Notes: generated by a model not told the origin, from the letters alone. A stretch of 64,000 bases of DNA from Glebionis coronaria (GCA_025667525.1 CM046878.1:398804433-398868432), one strand, 5' to 3'; counted from the first letter of the stretch, positions 1 to 11,087 are shown. Made by a program: numbers and translations.

Positions 1-89
1 TTTCTCTAGCCTTTGACAAATACTCTTATATTGATCCACGAGGTAGACCTAAGTTAGTCATGGCTTGGGTCCCCAAAAGGAACTAATAG
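1..89 (+). pseudogene. gag: Copia A, end of the gag part
   Basis: The frame starting at base 27 reads a Tyr-Ile-Asp-Pro-Arg-Gly-Arg-Pro stretch, then Val-Pro-Lys-Arg-Asn, and meets two adjacent stops, TAA TAG, at 84-89. This resembles the segment before the protease in related Asteraceae copia elements. The protease lies in another frame from base 143. Whether the double stop is decay or a natural gag/pol boundary cannot be told from one copy. Confidence 0.5.
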
Positions 90-142
90 CATAATCTCAT
101 TTGCAGGTAACAAAGCAAAAAAAGAATAATAGAGCATACTAG

Positions 143-582
143 GATAGTGGCTGCTCAAGGATCATGACTGGTCACAAAGCATATCTTTCAATTTTTGTTC
201 CCCTGCATGATAATGATGGTGTGTCATTCGGAGATGGGCATGGAATAATTACTGGGAAAGGGACCATAGTCACAAATGGAATGACATTTGATAATGTCTA
301 TCTGGTGAAAGAATTGAAGTACAATCGTTTCAGTGTGTCTCAGATGACAGATAACAAAAAAATTGTTCTTTTCACTGATACTAAGTGCTTGGTATTAGGA
401 AAGGAGTTTGTTTTACCACCCAATACTCCTATTGTGCTAAGAACTCCAAGGCAGAAGAATATGTACACCATTGATTTGAAAGATATTTCTCTTCAAGACG
501 ATGAGAAATGTTTTATTACCAAAGCCTCAGTTGATGAATGCAAGAAATGGCACAGAAGATTAGGTAATCTAAACTTCAAAAT
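143..582 (+). pseudogene. pol: Copia A protease end and GAG-pre-integrase domain
   Basis: The frame opens on the aspartic protease triad Asp-Ser-Gly at 143-151, followed by Cys-Ser and Met-Thr-Gly as in copia proteases. The mid part has the usual copia sequence around Gly-Asp-Gly and Phe-Ser-Val-Ser-Gln. The end carries Trp-His-Arg-Arg-Leu-Gly, the first histidine of the integrase zinc-binding (HHCC) region. A one-base loss in an A run near 578-582 shifts the frame and creates the TGA at 584-586. The enzyme would cut the polyprotein into mature parts; this copy cannot. Confidence 0.8.
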
Positions 583-1539
583 TTGAACAAATTGGTTAAA
601 TTTAATCTTGTTCATGGTCTACCTTCAAAGACTTTCAGTAATGATCATACATGTGTTGCTTGTTTGAAGGGAAAGCAACATAGAGCCTCTTGCAAATCAA
701 AAATTGCTCAGTCCACCACCAAACCATTATAGTTGCTACACATGGATCTTTTTGGTCCTACATCTATGGCAAGTATGAGAAAGAAATGGTACTGCTTAGT
801 GGTCACTGATGACTTCTCAAGGTTCACATGGACCTTCTTTCTATTTGAAAAGAGTGACACAGCAGGAGTACTCAAAGACTTTATTACTCAGATTAAACTT
901 CAAAAGAGTATGAAGGTGTTGACAATTAGGTCTGATAAATGTGGAGAGTTTAGGAACAAAGAGCTGGACACTTTCTGTACCAGCAAACGGATAAAAAGGG
1001 AATACAGCATAGCCAGAACACCACAAAAAAATGGAGTTGTAGAGAGGAGAAACAAAACACTTATAGAAGCTGCGAGGACCATGCTATCCGATTCCAAGCT
1101 TCCAGTAATATTTTGAGCTGAAGCTGTTGGTACTGCTTGCTATGTTCAAAACAGGTCCCAGGTGGTAAAGGCTCACAACAAGACCCCTTATCAGTTATTC
1201 AATGGAAGACCTCCTTTAATTGACTTTTTCAGACCATTTGGGTGTCATGTAGTTATACTCAACATACTTGATCATTTGGGAAAGTTCAATGAAAAGGGGG
1301 ATGATGGTTACTTTGTTGGGTATTCACTAACAAGTAAGGGATACAATGTCTTCAACAAAAAGACAAGAAAGGTGACAGAGAACATACATTTGATTTTTCT
1401 GGAAGATAAACCCGAAGACACACAAAAAGGTCCCAATTGGTTCTTTGATATTGATGTACTTTCTAAATATATGAATTGCGTGCCTGTTGCTTTGGAGAAT
1501 ACTAACATTTCAGGTACAAAAGAACCAACTGCTTTGTAG
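583..1539 (+). pseudogene. pol: Copia A integrase (broken)
   Basis: After the frameshift the reading continues from 583. The HHCC cysteines appear as Cys-Val-Ala-Cys before 680. The catalytic core follows: His-Met-Asp-Leu-Phe-Gly-Pro (first Asp, about 742), the second-Asp region at about 930 (Ser-Asp-Lys-Cys-Gly-Glu-Phe, where copia elements usually have Asp-Asn-Gly), and the Glu in Val-Val-Glu-Arg-Arg-Asn at about 1038. Stops lie at 730-732 (TAG where Gln is expected), 1114-1116 (TGA where Trp is expected) and 1537-1539 (TAG). All three fit C-to-T or G-to-A change. The role would be inserting element cDNA into the genome. Confidence 0.85.
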
Positions 1540-2250
1540 AGTCCACCTTTAAGGTACATGACTGTACCTTCATTTTTCCCTGCTGATGATATTGCCAAAG
1601 AGAATGCAGAAGATGAAGACCTCTCTGAAAAGGATGAACAACCCATCAATTCCCTTACCAAGCATAGTCATAAAAGCAGTAGAATGTCTAAAAGCTGTGG
1701 AATGTCTGAAAGCAGTGGAATCTTACATTCCCCTGCTGGTCCAAACATTTCCCCAACTATTGAAGAAACAGTGATTGATGATGATGATGATGCAGAAAGA
1801 AAAAGCGCACTCCATTCTACATCTTCTCCCATCTCTATGCCCAACAGTGGAAACAGAATCATTATGCATGGAGGTCCAAGTTATTCAGAGCTGCACTCAG
1901 CTCACCAACATCTATCTCTTAGCCATACAGTATCCTTTGAGAGTTCCTTTAAAGAATTCTTTCCCAATCAGGATCGCACCATAGAACCTGACTTGGGAAA
2001 TTCTAAGACAAAGGTCACCATGAACATGCAACCCACCTATAGAATCAATAAAGATCATCCATAATCTCTAATTATAGGTGATCTTGAAACTCCCAAGCAA
2101 ACAAGATATCAAGCAAAAGAGCATAGTTTCATTGCCAATATAACAATGAATATTAATCATGAAAATATGCAATGTTGTCTTTTTGCTGCCTTTTTGTCAC
2201 AAGAAGATCCAAAGAAGATATTTCAAGCTTTGATGATGAAAGGTGGGTAG
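1540..2250 (+). pseudogene. pol: Copia A integrase C-terminal linker leading to RT
   Basis: The same frame continues as a low-complexity, Ser/Asp/Glu-rich linker, with a hexapeptide repeat encoded by 18-bp units at about 1676-1725 and a short Asp run from a GAT microsatellite at about 1774-1793. TAA at 2062-2064 replaces an expected Gln. One base is missing near 2229, after which another frame reads Asp-Asp-Glu-Arg-Trp-Val-Glu-Ala, the usual lead-in to copia RT. It stops at the insertion point of Athila 1 and resumes at 32113. Confidence 0.75.
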
Positions 2251-2255
2251 AGGCT
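2251..2255. repeat. Target site duplication of Athila 1, left copy (AGGCT)
   Basis: AGGCT precedes the Athila 1 LTR start TGATAGG at 2256. AGGGT at 32108-32112 follows its other end. The pair differs at one base. Removing the element and one copy restores the copia A reading across the junction. Five bases is the normal duplication size for Ty3/gypsy integrases. Confidence 0.85.
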
Positions 2256-2688
2256 TGATAGGTGTGAAAACACCCATCCTTTGACCACTTAATTATAATA
2301 ATAACCAAGCCAAAACGTATATCTTATGTCGTAAATGTCGGAATTATGCGGGGTTTGTGTTTTTGTTTTGATTTAGGATCAAAATGTGAAAAGGGAAGAA
2401 AACACGGTCTTTTACCGAAGAAAAAGACAAAAGACGAAGTCGAAAGATCAAGAGTGCAAAAAGAACGGAAGTCCAAGGCCTATTCTGAAGATTTATCGAA
2501 GAAAAAGTCTAAAGACGGAAGTTTAATGGAGTCGAAGAACTCAAGTCTAATAAATGAAGAAATTATAAGACAAGTTCAAATAATCCCGAGACAAAGTCAA
2601 AAAAGTCGAAGAATTTAGAAGGCGAAAAGACGAGAAAGAAAGGAAGAAAGAAGGAAGCTTCCAACACATGTTAACCTACCTAATCTCC

Positions 2689-2697
2689 TATAAATAG
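2689..2697 (+). promoter_or_regulatory. TATA box of Athila 1 5' LTR
   Basis: TATAAATAG lies 434 bases into the LTR, and the same site recurs in the 3' LTR at 10177-10185. Transcription should start some 25-35 bases downstream, placing the word array and primer site in the RNA leader. The palindrome GGAAGCTTCC sits about 30 bases upstream. Confidence 0.7.
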
Positions 2698-3300
2698 ACT
2701 TCATTTCACCTCCTTTAGTTTTGTTAGCTAATTTGACAACTTAGCTCTCCACCTTTAATTCTTTCCACTCTTTAACTTCATGTTATTTACTTAATTGTCA
2801 ATTTTATTTCCTTGTCTTGCACCTTAAATTTCTTGTCTTTAATTCCATGTAAGTTAATTTTGTTGTTGAATCTTTATTTTCCTTTAATCAAGCTTTTCAT
2901 TATCATTCTTATTCTACTTTTCTTGTTTCTGATTTGATATTGATTCGGATTAAGCATTCATTTTGCTTGATCTTATTGTTTATTTGATTAAAAAGTTTAT
3001 CTTTTTATTCCTATCTAGGCTTTTATACGATTTAAGCTTTAAGCTTGACATGCTTATTGGCTTATTTTGTATTTAGCTTATTTTTTTACAGTTTTCTTAA
3101 AATTTTTATCTTTTTAAAGTTTGCTTAAAAAGTTTTCTTATTTTGTGTCTTGAAAGTCTTTAAATTTGTAGCGTATTTTGTTCGTCTTATTATTGCTTTG
3201 GTTTAGTTTTTGGTATTTGCTTATTGTCTAAGTGCTTATTTGGTTCAGCTTATTTGCTTATTGTATTCCATCGTAACTTTCTTAAGGGTTTCTGCTTGTT

Positions 3301-3635
3301 ACGATCGAGTAAGTGTGATCGCATAAACCCTTGGGTTTCTACTTGCGATCCATTATTGCGATCAAGGACTAAGATCAGACTACGATCGTCCATCACGATC
3401 TAAGTCACGATTGCCCTGTTGCGATCTGTGACTGCGATCGTTGGTTGCGATCCGTGGATACGATCACTTGGTCACGATCGTCCACTGCGATCCACTTGTT
3501 GCGATCGTGGTGGAGTACGATCCAAAACTTGTCCAGAGTACGATCTGGGAGTACGATCGTCACTACGATCGCTTGTTGCGATCTGTGGTTATGATCTAGG
3601 GTACGATCATTGGTTGCGATGGTGAGTGCGATCTG
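3301..3635 (+). repeat. Array of RCGATC words in Athila 1 5' LTR
   Basis: More than 20 copies of ACGATC or GCGATC, some as the palindrome CGATCG, are spaced mostly 12-18 bases apart. The spacers are not conserved. The surrounding LTR is T-rich with few CG dinucleotides. The same array is in the 3' LTR at 31191-31525. Lying downstream of the TATA box, it would be part of the RNA leader. Confidence 0.9.
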
Positions 3636-4220
3636 ACCTGTGTTTGACTTTATTTCTTGTTTTATCTTAGTTTTTAAATTTAATCTTTTCCCGCCAATTT
3701 ACTTAGTTTTATTTTAAACAAGTTTTGTCTTATTTTATTTTTACAAAGTTTTTAGTTTTACAAAGTTTTCAAGTTTTAAATTCATTACGTTTTAATTTCC
3801 AAAAATTGTACGCTTCCCGAAATCTCTGTTTTTACCAAGTGTTTTTCTAGTGATGTTTAGTTTATTTTTTTTAAAGCTTATTTTTCCGCCATTTTACTTT
3901 ACTGTTATTTTAATCGTTTTTCTTTATTTCAAGTTTACATTTTTATTACATTGTCAAATTAATTTTTTGTCAAGCTTTAATTTTTGCCATTTAATTAATT
4001 ACTTTTAAAGTTTTAATTTTGCACAATTTACCTTTTAATCAGTTTTAGTTTTAATTACATGTGATTTACTTTAACGTTTCGCAATTTAATTTCACTACAA
4101 CGACCAATATATTCTTTTCCACCAAAAGACGACTGAGTCGCACTTAAACCAGTAATCAATTCGATTAGACACACATTCAACGAACTTAATTTTTAACTGA
4201 GTAAAAAACCAGTTATTAAA

Positions 4221-4235
4221 TGGCGCCGCTGTCGG
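4221..4235 (+). other. Primer binding site (tRNA-Asp type), Athila 1
   Basis: TGGCGCCGCTGTCGG begins two bases after the LTR. It complements the 3' end of plant tRNA-Asp with a few mismatches, the primer known for Athila elements. Athila 2 and 3 carry the version with CTGCCGG. Confidence 0.85.
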
Positions 4236-4243
4236 CTCTTTTC

Positions 4244-4471
4244 GTAAATATTAACGGTTTTCTGTGAGAGACGCGTTGAATTTTGGGATCCATTCACTCG
4301 TGAACGTTATTTTTCTTGCTAAAAAATTTTCAAAAATCCATAAAAATTAAAAATTGTTAAAAATCCATAAAAATTAAAAATTTTCAAAAATCCAAAAAGT
4401 TTTTTATTTTTATTTTTACACGTACATATATATTCTCTATTTTTTGGTATCTTTTTCTTTTGCTTTTGCAG
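4244..4471 (+). other. Putative leader intron before Athila 1 gag
   Basis: GTAAAT begins just after the primer site. A T-rich tract ending TTTTGCAG lies 4 bases before the gag ATG. Both ends recur at the same places in Athila 2 and 3. The interval is AT-rich and has no ORF. It could be spliced, or the T-rich tract may have another role. It holds a small stem (TTCA/TGAA, 4293-4304). Confidence 0.4.
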
Positions 4472-4475
4472 GTGT

Positions 4476-6207
4476 ATGCGTACTAGATCTTCATCTTATT
4501 CAGAGACCGAGACTCGTGAAGATTTAGTTATGGCTGGTGTGCACAACAACAATAATCCATCCCACACCAACATGAATAATAACAACAATGTTCCCCCACC
4601 CGACCTTCGAACGATGGAGGAGCTTTGCCAACCAACCATGAACGGACGAGGAGGACCGATTGCGCCGATGCAAATCACGGCTCCAGAGTTTTCGTTGAAG
4701 CATCACATGATCCAACAAGTCCAAAATACTTGTCCATTTCGCGGATTGCCGGATGATGATGCCAACAAACACCTCGACAAGTTCATTACTGTTACTCAAA
4801 GCATGAAGTTGCCTGGTGTTACTATGGATTTTCTTCGCCTTCACCTATTTCCACACACCTTATCACATCATGCCGAAAAATGGTTTGATCGTCTTCCGAA
4901 GAATTCAATTAATACTTGGGATGAGATGACTCAACGCTTTTTGTCGCGCTACTTTCCACCATCCATGGTCACGAGCCTTCAAAATCAATTTAGTGGATTT
5001 ACTCAAGAACCCGATGAATCACTTTTTGATGCTTGGGAATGATATAATGTTTCGATCGATCGATGTCCAAACCACAACATGCTCCCCGTCACCTTAATTG
5101 ATACTTTCTACAACGGTTTAACTTTTCATGATCGCGATACGATTAATGCAGCCGCCGGTGGCACATTTATGAAAAGAAGACCCGAGGAGTGTAGAGAGCT
5201 TATCGAGAACATGACTACTCATCACAAAAATTGGGATTCATCCGCATCTTCAAGATCAAACCCGAGAGTCAATGTGTCTTCTACTTCTTCAAACCCTGAT
5301 ATCACCGAATTGACCCGCGCAATGGTTGAAATGAGAAAGAATATGCAACTCTTGGCTACAAATCAACAACAACAAGTTAAAGCTGTAGCAATTTCTTGTG
5401 AGATTTGCGGGGTCCTCATTCATACATTGATTGTCCTTCTACTCATGACAATCTGGAAAACGTGTATGCAGCTTATGGTAACTATTCAACGGAAAGCCAT
5501 CAAGCTCGACCACAAGGTGATCGTAACTTGCTAAGTTACCGTTCTAACAACTTTCTTTCACCCGGTTTTTCTCCTCAAAACCACAACCCCAAAAACTACA
5601 ATAGAAGCAACCCAAACCCACCTAGAGCTTCTAATACTTATCACCCACCCGCTCAACAAGCACCACCCATTAATCATGATGTTGAAGCTTTCATGAGGAC
5701 CCAAGGAGAGCTAGTTAAGAATCTGCAAAGCCAAATCATCAACTTGAAAGGAGATATCACTAAGCAAGGTAATGATATTAGAAACGAGCTTCGACATGAT
5801 ATGCAAGCCTCTTTTAGCAATCAAACAAATGATTTGAAGAATATGATGGCTAGTTTCTTTCCAAGTACTCAACCCTCTACTTCGGGCTCTCTTCCTTCAA
5901 ATACCGTCACCAACCCGAGAGTGAATGTGAGTGCTATTACTACACGCAATGGAGCAACCTTAGTAGGACCATCTATCCCTCCCCCAGTTACTCCATCTAC
6001 ACCTCCTCCACCACCATTTATCCCTCCTACTCCCACGCCTAGTATTAGTTTGCATTACCGTCTCCACCTCTTACCGAAGTTCCCAAGATACACCCTACAC
6101 CAACCCCACCTTCCACCTTTAAACCTTCACCATCTCAACCTTTACCTGCTACACCTACACCACCTAAACCTAACATCCCTTATCCTTCTCGCTTAGACAA
6201 GTGCCAA
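4476..6207 (+). pseudogene. gag: Athila 1 gag (broken)
   Basis: Capsid/nucleocapsid precursor. It starts Met-Arg-Thr-Arg-Ser, as do the gags of Athila 2 and 3. An Asn-rich stretch is followed by the gag core (about residues 45-210), with Phe-Pro-His-Thr-Leu-Ser-His-His-Ala-Glu and Arg-Tyr-Phe-Pro-Pro-Ser-Met-Val. A TGA at 5040-5042 stands where Athila 2 has CGA (Arg), a CG-to-TG change. A frameshift lies at about 5400-5416, next to a zinc-knuckle-like Cys-x2-Cys-x3-His-x4-Cys. A Gln/Asn-rich part, a coiled-coil-like segment (5680-5860) and a Pro-rich part follow. A second frameshift near 6050 disrupts the Pro-rich end. The protease continues in frame from 6208. Confidence 0.88.
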
Positions 6208-7716
6208 TTGATCACCAAGGATGATATTCAAGTGTCAAAATTTTTGAAGAAGATTTCAGGACTGACCATCACCTTTAGCCTTGTTGAAGCTCTAGCCCAA
6301 ATGCCTAAATTTGTTAAGATGTTTAAGGACTTGCTTAATAATAAGGAGAAGATGGCCGGGTTTGTTAATACTCGATTGAATGAAAATTGTTCTGTCGTCC
6401 TTCTTAAAGAACTTCTAGAGAAACTTGGAGATCCCGGTCATTTTGTGCTACCATGTACTTTTAACCAAACCGAAGAATTTACTGCCTTAGCCGATCTCGG
6501 GGCAAGTATAAATCTGATGCCTTTAAGTGTTTGGAAAAAGTTATCATTACCCGACCTTACCCCAACAAAGATGACTCTTGAGCTAGCAAATCGCACTCTC
6601 GCTTACCCTGTTGGTATTGCCGAAGATGTGTTTGTTAAAGTTGGCACCTTCACTTTTCCGGTCGACTTTGTTGTTGTTGATTATGAAATGGACCCTCGTA
6701 TTCCGTTAATACTTGGTCGGCCATTCTTGAGAACCGGAAAAGCCTTAGTCGATGTTGCCGAAGGTGAGTTAATCTTAAGAGTCGGGAATGAGGCACAAGT
6801 ATCTCAAATGGGGAAGATCACAACCAAATCAAATGGAAGAGAATCAACGAATATGATTAATGTGCTTGATGATTTTGTCGTCTACAACAATCCTCTTTTC
6901 GATTCTTGCTATGATAATCCACTGTTCAAAGATGATGTGGATGATTCTCTCTCCAATTTAGATCCTCCACCAATTCATGATTCTCCACCGATCTATGATG
7001 ATTATGATGACGATTCTAGTTCCGATGGGGATGATTATGATAATTTTGTTTCAAAGTATCCAGACATGCCAACTTATGATGATTTTGATGATGTTGATAC
7101 TCTTTCGAGTGATTCTTCTCATGATAACCTTACTCCTACTTTTGATGAAGATACTCCACCAACAATGCTTGATCCTACTTTGGATGACTACTCATTTGAG
7201 GAAGACTTTGCTACTTTTCTCAACACTTACTTCCCAAATGAGAGTGATTCTCCTCCTTTGGACTTTGATGATGCTCTTTCTCCTCCTTTGGATATGAAGA
7301 AACCCGTTTCAAAGAAGAAGAAGCCGGAAGACACCGATACCCGTAGCACTTATGTTTTGACACCTCTCCATCCACCTTCTGAGGACGAGATTGTGCGATT
7401 TATGAGTTGATCTTCTTCAAGGTCTACTGAGCCCAAGTGTTATTTTCCCGTAAAGGAAAAGGTGTTCGATCCTGGTATTGCAATTTTTAAGCCATCTTAG
7501 TATCCATCTGATGAAATAAAAGGAAAGATTTTTGGAACTTATGGAGATATGCTTGCACTTCATCACACTTGCTACCACCATGCTCAACAACTGCTTAAGG
7601 GAACCTTGCCTACTCTTCTTTGGCTTGCCTTGTTCGCCTTAAGCTTGTGTTACTTGATGGATGAAAACCATGTATTTGATCCCGGTGGATATGTTTCAAG
7701 ATTCTTCCTATGCTAA
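6208..7716 (+). pseudogene. Athila 1 protease, acidic domain and novel conserved tail
   Basis: The frame holds an aspartic protease domain with Ala-Asp-Leu-Gly-Ala-Ser (Asp codon 6493-6495) and Ile-Leu-Gly-Arg-Pro-Phe-Leu further on, as in Athila 2. After Met-Gly-Lys-Ile it departs from the usual pol. A 130-residue Asp/Ser-rich segment (about 6900-7280) is followed by a Lys-rich patch and a tail with Tyr-Phe-Pro-Val-Lys-Glu-Lys-Val-Phe-Asp-Pro-Gly. A hydrophobic stretch of about 18 residues (7606-7665) and Phe-Asp-Pro-Gly-Gly-Tyr come before TAA at 7714-7716. Stops at 7408-7410 (TGA) and 7498-7500 (TAG, where Athila 3 keeps CAG) break it. Athila 3 has the same tail at 25747-26652. I do not recognise its function. 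Confidence 0.8.
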
Positions 7717-9742
7717 TCAAGGTCGAGTCAGGCTGACAACTCGGTTAACAAAAACAAGCGCTTCTCGGGAGGCAACCCGCAGTATCTATCCTATTTCTTT
7801 TGTTTTTATAATAAGTGTAGGGGGAGACCCTAGTATGTGTATGTTGTTTTCTTTCTTATCATGTGCACGGATTCGAGCTTTCAAAGATCCATTCTTGATG
7901 GCTTTTGACGACCCGTGATTCCGTGTACCCGTCTTCCCGGTTCTATCCTAAACTCTTTTGATTCACTATTTTATATTCTTTAATATTAAAATAGGAATCA
8001 CTTTAGTTGTCTCTTCCTTAGCAAGATTTAAACAACGCGCACAATGTCCTAAGTGTAGGAGAGGTTACTTCCACATGCTTCAACATTGAGGACAATGTTT
8101 ATATTAAGTGTAGGGGGACTTCTATCGAAGTTAAGTGGGCTTTTCTTTGTATTTGTCCTCATTTTAACCGGAAAATCTAATTTTTCGACATTTTTCAAAA
8201 TTTTTGATCTATTTTGGCCTAGTAGTTTTTACTTTGTTATAGTTATTTTCTTTCTTGGCTAGAATAAATTTTAATAAAGTGGTTTTAATTTTTAAACGTT
8301 ATGAATCTTTTGACTCAACCCGAGTTTACTTATCAAAGTTTACTCTAGCTAGTATCCTTAACGTGTTTAAGTCAAGTTTTGCTAGGCTTTTATATAAGGA
8401 ACTTTAAAAAACGAAAGTCTTAACTCTTACGGGTTAAGAACAAGAAATTTTCGCAAGTTCCTATAATTGATCCTAGAAAGTCGTTTATCAAGGGAACTTT
8501 AAAATACGAATTCTAAACTTGAAAATGTCTAAGAGTTTGCAAGATCCTATAGATGACTTGAAAACCCAAAACTTTGATTTAATAGGCTAAGCATCCACGA
8601 GTCTCATTCCTTGAGATTTTAAATTGTGGAGAACGAGAGATGATAGAGTCAATTATAAGTTTTGTATTCTTTCATGAATTTATGTGAGTTAATTATGAGC
8701 TTTTTCTCCCATCGCTTGTTAATAAATTTAATTGCAATAAATAAGGTTGTACGATTTGAAAAGTTACTTAGCTTCTAGCCCAAGATCATTTAAAAGTTGC
8801 TCGGTATTAATTAGAGTTCATAGCCAAGGCATAACTTATTGAAGCGGGATGCGAAGATTGGCGAGTCCGAAAAGGCCCTAACAAGGCATGCGGCTACATT
8901 TTGTTGCTAAAGATCCAAAAATGATGTGAAGAATCATTTATCAAAAATCAATATGAAGGATCGAGACACACGACGAAAAGCAAATACTCCCGTAAAGATC
9001 ATGGAGAAGTCAATCCAAAAAGGCCCTAACAAGGTATGAGGATAAATAGATCCAAGTCCTAAAAGGATGCGGATCGTTGTATATCAAAATCCCAAATAAA
9101 GATTAGAGAAAAATGAAGAAGTCGTGGTCCAAATATGAAGAATCTCTCAAAAAGTTCTGTGAAGAAATTCCTATTATGAAGAGAAGACCATTATTTCATG
9201 AACGTCTCTCAAGATTTGAAGTATGAAGTCAATGCCAAATACAGGTCCGAGAAAAGTCTCAAATCGTGAAGCGAGTTATGCCAAGATATGAACTTTATGA
9301 GGTCCCGAGAAGCAGTTTTAAAAGATTTTGTCCTTTAGCTAACTATTGATTAAATCATCCTACTTTATTTTCGGCCTAAATAACTACCGAAATAAGTCAA
9401 CAATGCATCCTCGTAATCATTCAAGACAACAATAAAATATAAGAGATACACCTAGGAATAAGGGAGTCTAAGTAAATAATTGGCCTGCATGAGTTTTTAA
9501 TAGTCTGCTAACTTATAATAACAATGATCTCGCTTTTAAGCTTGGTTTGGGGAACGTAAAACTTGAGGGTGATAAACATTCATGACATTCCAAAACCCTA
9601 AGGTAAGTTTTTGATCTTTTTACTTGTTTTCTTCCTTTAAATATTTTATCTCTTTAATAAAGGCCAATGTGGATTGATTATGATGGAAAATGTAAGTATT
9701 GCTTTGTAATTAATGCATTGCAATGGTCAAGTGTAGGGGATT
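7717..9742 (+). other. Athila 1 3' noncoding region with hairpin and repeated purine motif
   Basis: There is no long ORF. Close to the end of coding lies AAGCGCTT (7756-7763) and then a hairpin CGGG-AGGCAA-CCCG (7766-7779), shared with Athila 2 and 3. The motif AAGTGTAGGGGGA occurs at 7813, 8051 (degenerate) and 8106, and as the true polypurine tract at 9729. The rest is closely similar to the equivalent region of Athila 2: about 9 differences in about 215 bases at 8308-8525. Confidence 0.75.
9729..9742 (+). other. Polypurine tract of Athila 1
   Basis: AAGTGTAGGGGATT ends immediately before the 3' LTR start TGATAGG at 9743. This is where plus-strand DNA synthesis would be primed. Confidence 0.75.
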
Positions 9743-10642
9743 TGATAGGTGTGAAAACACCCATCCTCTGACCACTTAATTATAATAATAACCAAGCCAA
9801 AACGTATATCTTATGTCGTAAATGTCGGAATTATGCGGGGTTTGTGTTTTTGTTGTGATTTAGGATCAAAATGTGAAAAAGGGAAGAAAACACGGGCTTT
9901 TATCGAAGAAAAAGACAAAAGACGAAGTCGAAAGATCAAGAGTGCAAAAAGAACGGAAGTCCAAGGCCTATTCTGAAGATTTATCGAAGAAAAAGTCTAA
10001 AGACGGAAGTTTAATGAAGTCGAAGAACTCAAGTCTAATAAATGAAGAAATTATACGACGAGTTCAAATAATCCCGAGACAAAGTCGAAAAAGTCGAAGA
10101 ATTTAGAAGACGAAAAGACAAGAAAGAAAGGAAGAAAGAAGGAAGCTTCCAACACATGCTAACCTCCCTAATCTCCTATAAATAGACTTCATTTCACCTC
10201 CTTTAGTTTTGTTAGCTAATTTGACAACTTAGCTCTCCACCTTTAATTCTTTGCACTCTTTAATTTCATGTTATTTACTTAATTGTCAATTTTATTTCCT
10301 TGTCTTGCACCTTAAATTTCTTGCCTTTAATTCCAAGTAAGTTAATCTTGTTGTTGAATCTTTATTTTCCTTTAATCAAGCTTTTCATTATCATTCTTAT
10401 TCTACTTTTCTTGTTTTTGATTTGATAATGATTCGGATTAAGCATTCATTTTGCTTGATCTTATTGCTTATTTGATTAAAAAGTTTATCTTTTTATTCCT
10501 ATCTAGTCTTTTATACGATTTTTTAAGCTTGACATGCTTATTGGCTTATTTTGTATTTAGCTTATTATTTTTAAAGTTTTCTTAAAATTTTTATCTTTTT
10601 AAAGTTTGCTTAAAAAGTTTACTTATTTTGTGTCTTGAAAGT
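9743..10642 (+). repeat. Athila 1 3' LTR, left part
   Basis: Matches 2256 onward, including the TATA box at 10177-10185. It stops at GAAAGT, where Athila 2 begins. The remaining 1060 bases are at 31048-32107. Confidence 0.92.
10638..10642. repeat. Target site duplication of Athila 2, left copy (AAAGT)
   Basis: AAAGT before 10643 matches AAAGT at 31043-31047, exactly after the Athila 2 3' LTR. Joining the flanks recreates the uninterrupted sequence seen in the Athila 1 5' LTR near 3155. Confidence 0.92.
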
Positions 10643-11087
10643 TGATAGGTGTGAAAACACCCATCCTTTTACCACTTATTTCTTGCTAAAACGAGACCAA
10701 AACGCGTATTTAATGTCATTTGTTTGGAATTATGCGTGGTTTGTATGTTTGTTGTGTTTTGAGGGCCAACCGGATAAATATTGAAGAAAACATGGGATTG
10801 CACGGGTTTTATCGAAGAAAAAGACGAAAAGACGAAGTCTATAGTCCAAGAGATGCAAAAGATTTGAAGTCAATGGGCCTATTTGAAGATTTATCGAAGA
10901 AAAGGACCAAAGATGGAAGATTTACATATGTCGAAGAACTCAAGTCTATTAAATGAAGAAATTAAAAGACGAGTTGAATTTATTCGTCGACAAATCCCGA
11001 ATCGAAATCGAAAACGTCAACTTTTCTGTAAAGACGAGAAGACAAAAAGAAAGGGAGAAAGCCCACTCACCAACCAAAGACAAGGCC

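Larger units (their letters stand above)
2256..4218 (+). repeat. Athila 1 5' LTR
   Basis: It starts TGATAGG and ends TTATTA just before the primer site. U3 is purine-rich (GAAGA-type runs, 2390-2650). A GGAAGCTTCC palindrome and then a TATA box lie near 2650-2697. Downstream is a long T-rich stretch containing the GCGATC word array (3301-3635). The last 140 bases (ACGACTGAGTCGCAC and following) resemble the Athila 3 LTR end. The matching 3' LTR is 9743-10642 plus 31048-32107. Confidence 0.92.

Noticed and set aside
2346..2618. Lys-rich ORFs in the U3 part of the Athila LTRs (also about 9873, 10720, 20287 and 28741)
   Set aside because: They lie upstream of the TATA box, change frame between families, and follow from purine-rich GAAGA-type DNA. 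The Athila 3 5' LTR copy has a stop.
6977..7297. Hydrophobic ORF in the second frame of the Athila 1 acidic domain (also 25802-26239)
   Set aside because: A shadow of GAT-rich codons read one base off; Met/Ile/Leu richness is a by-product.
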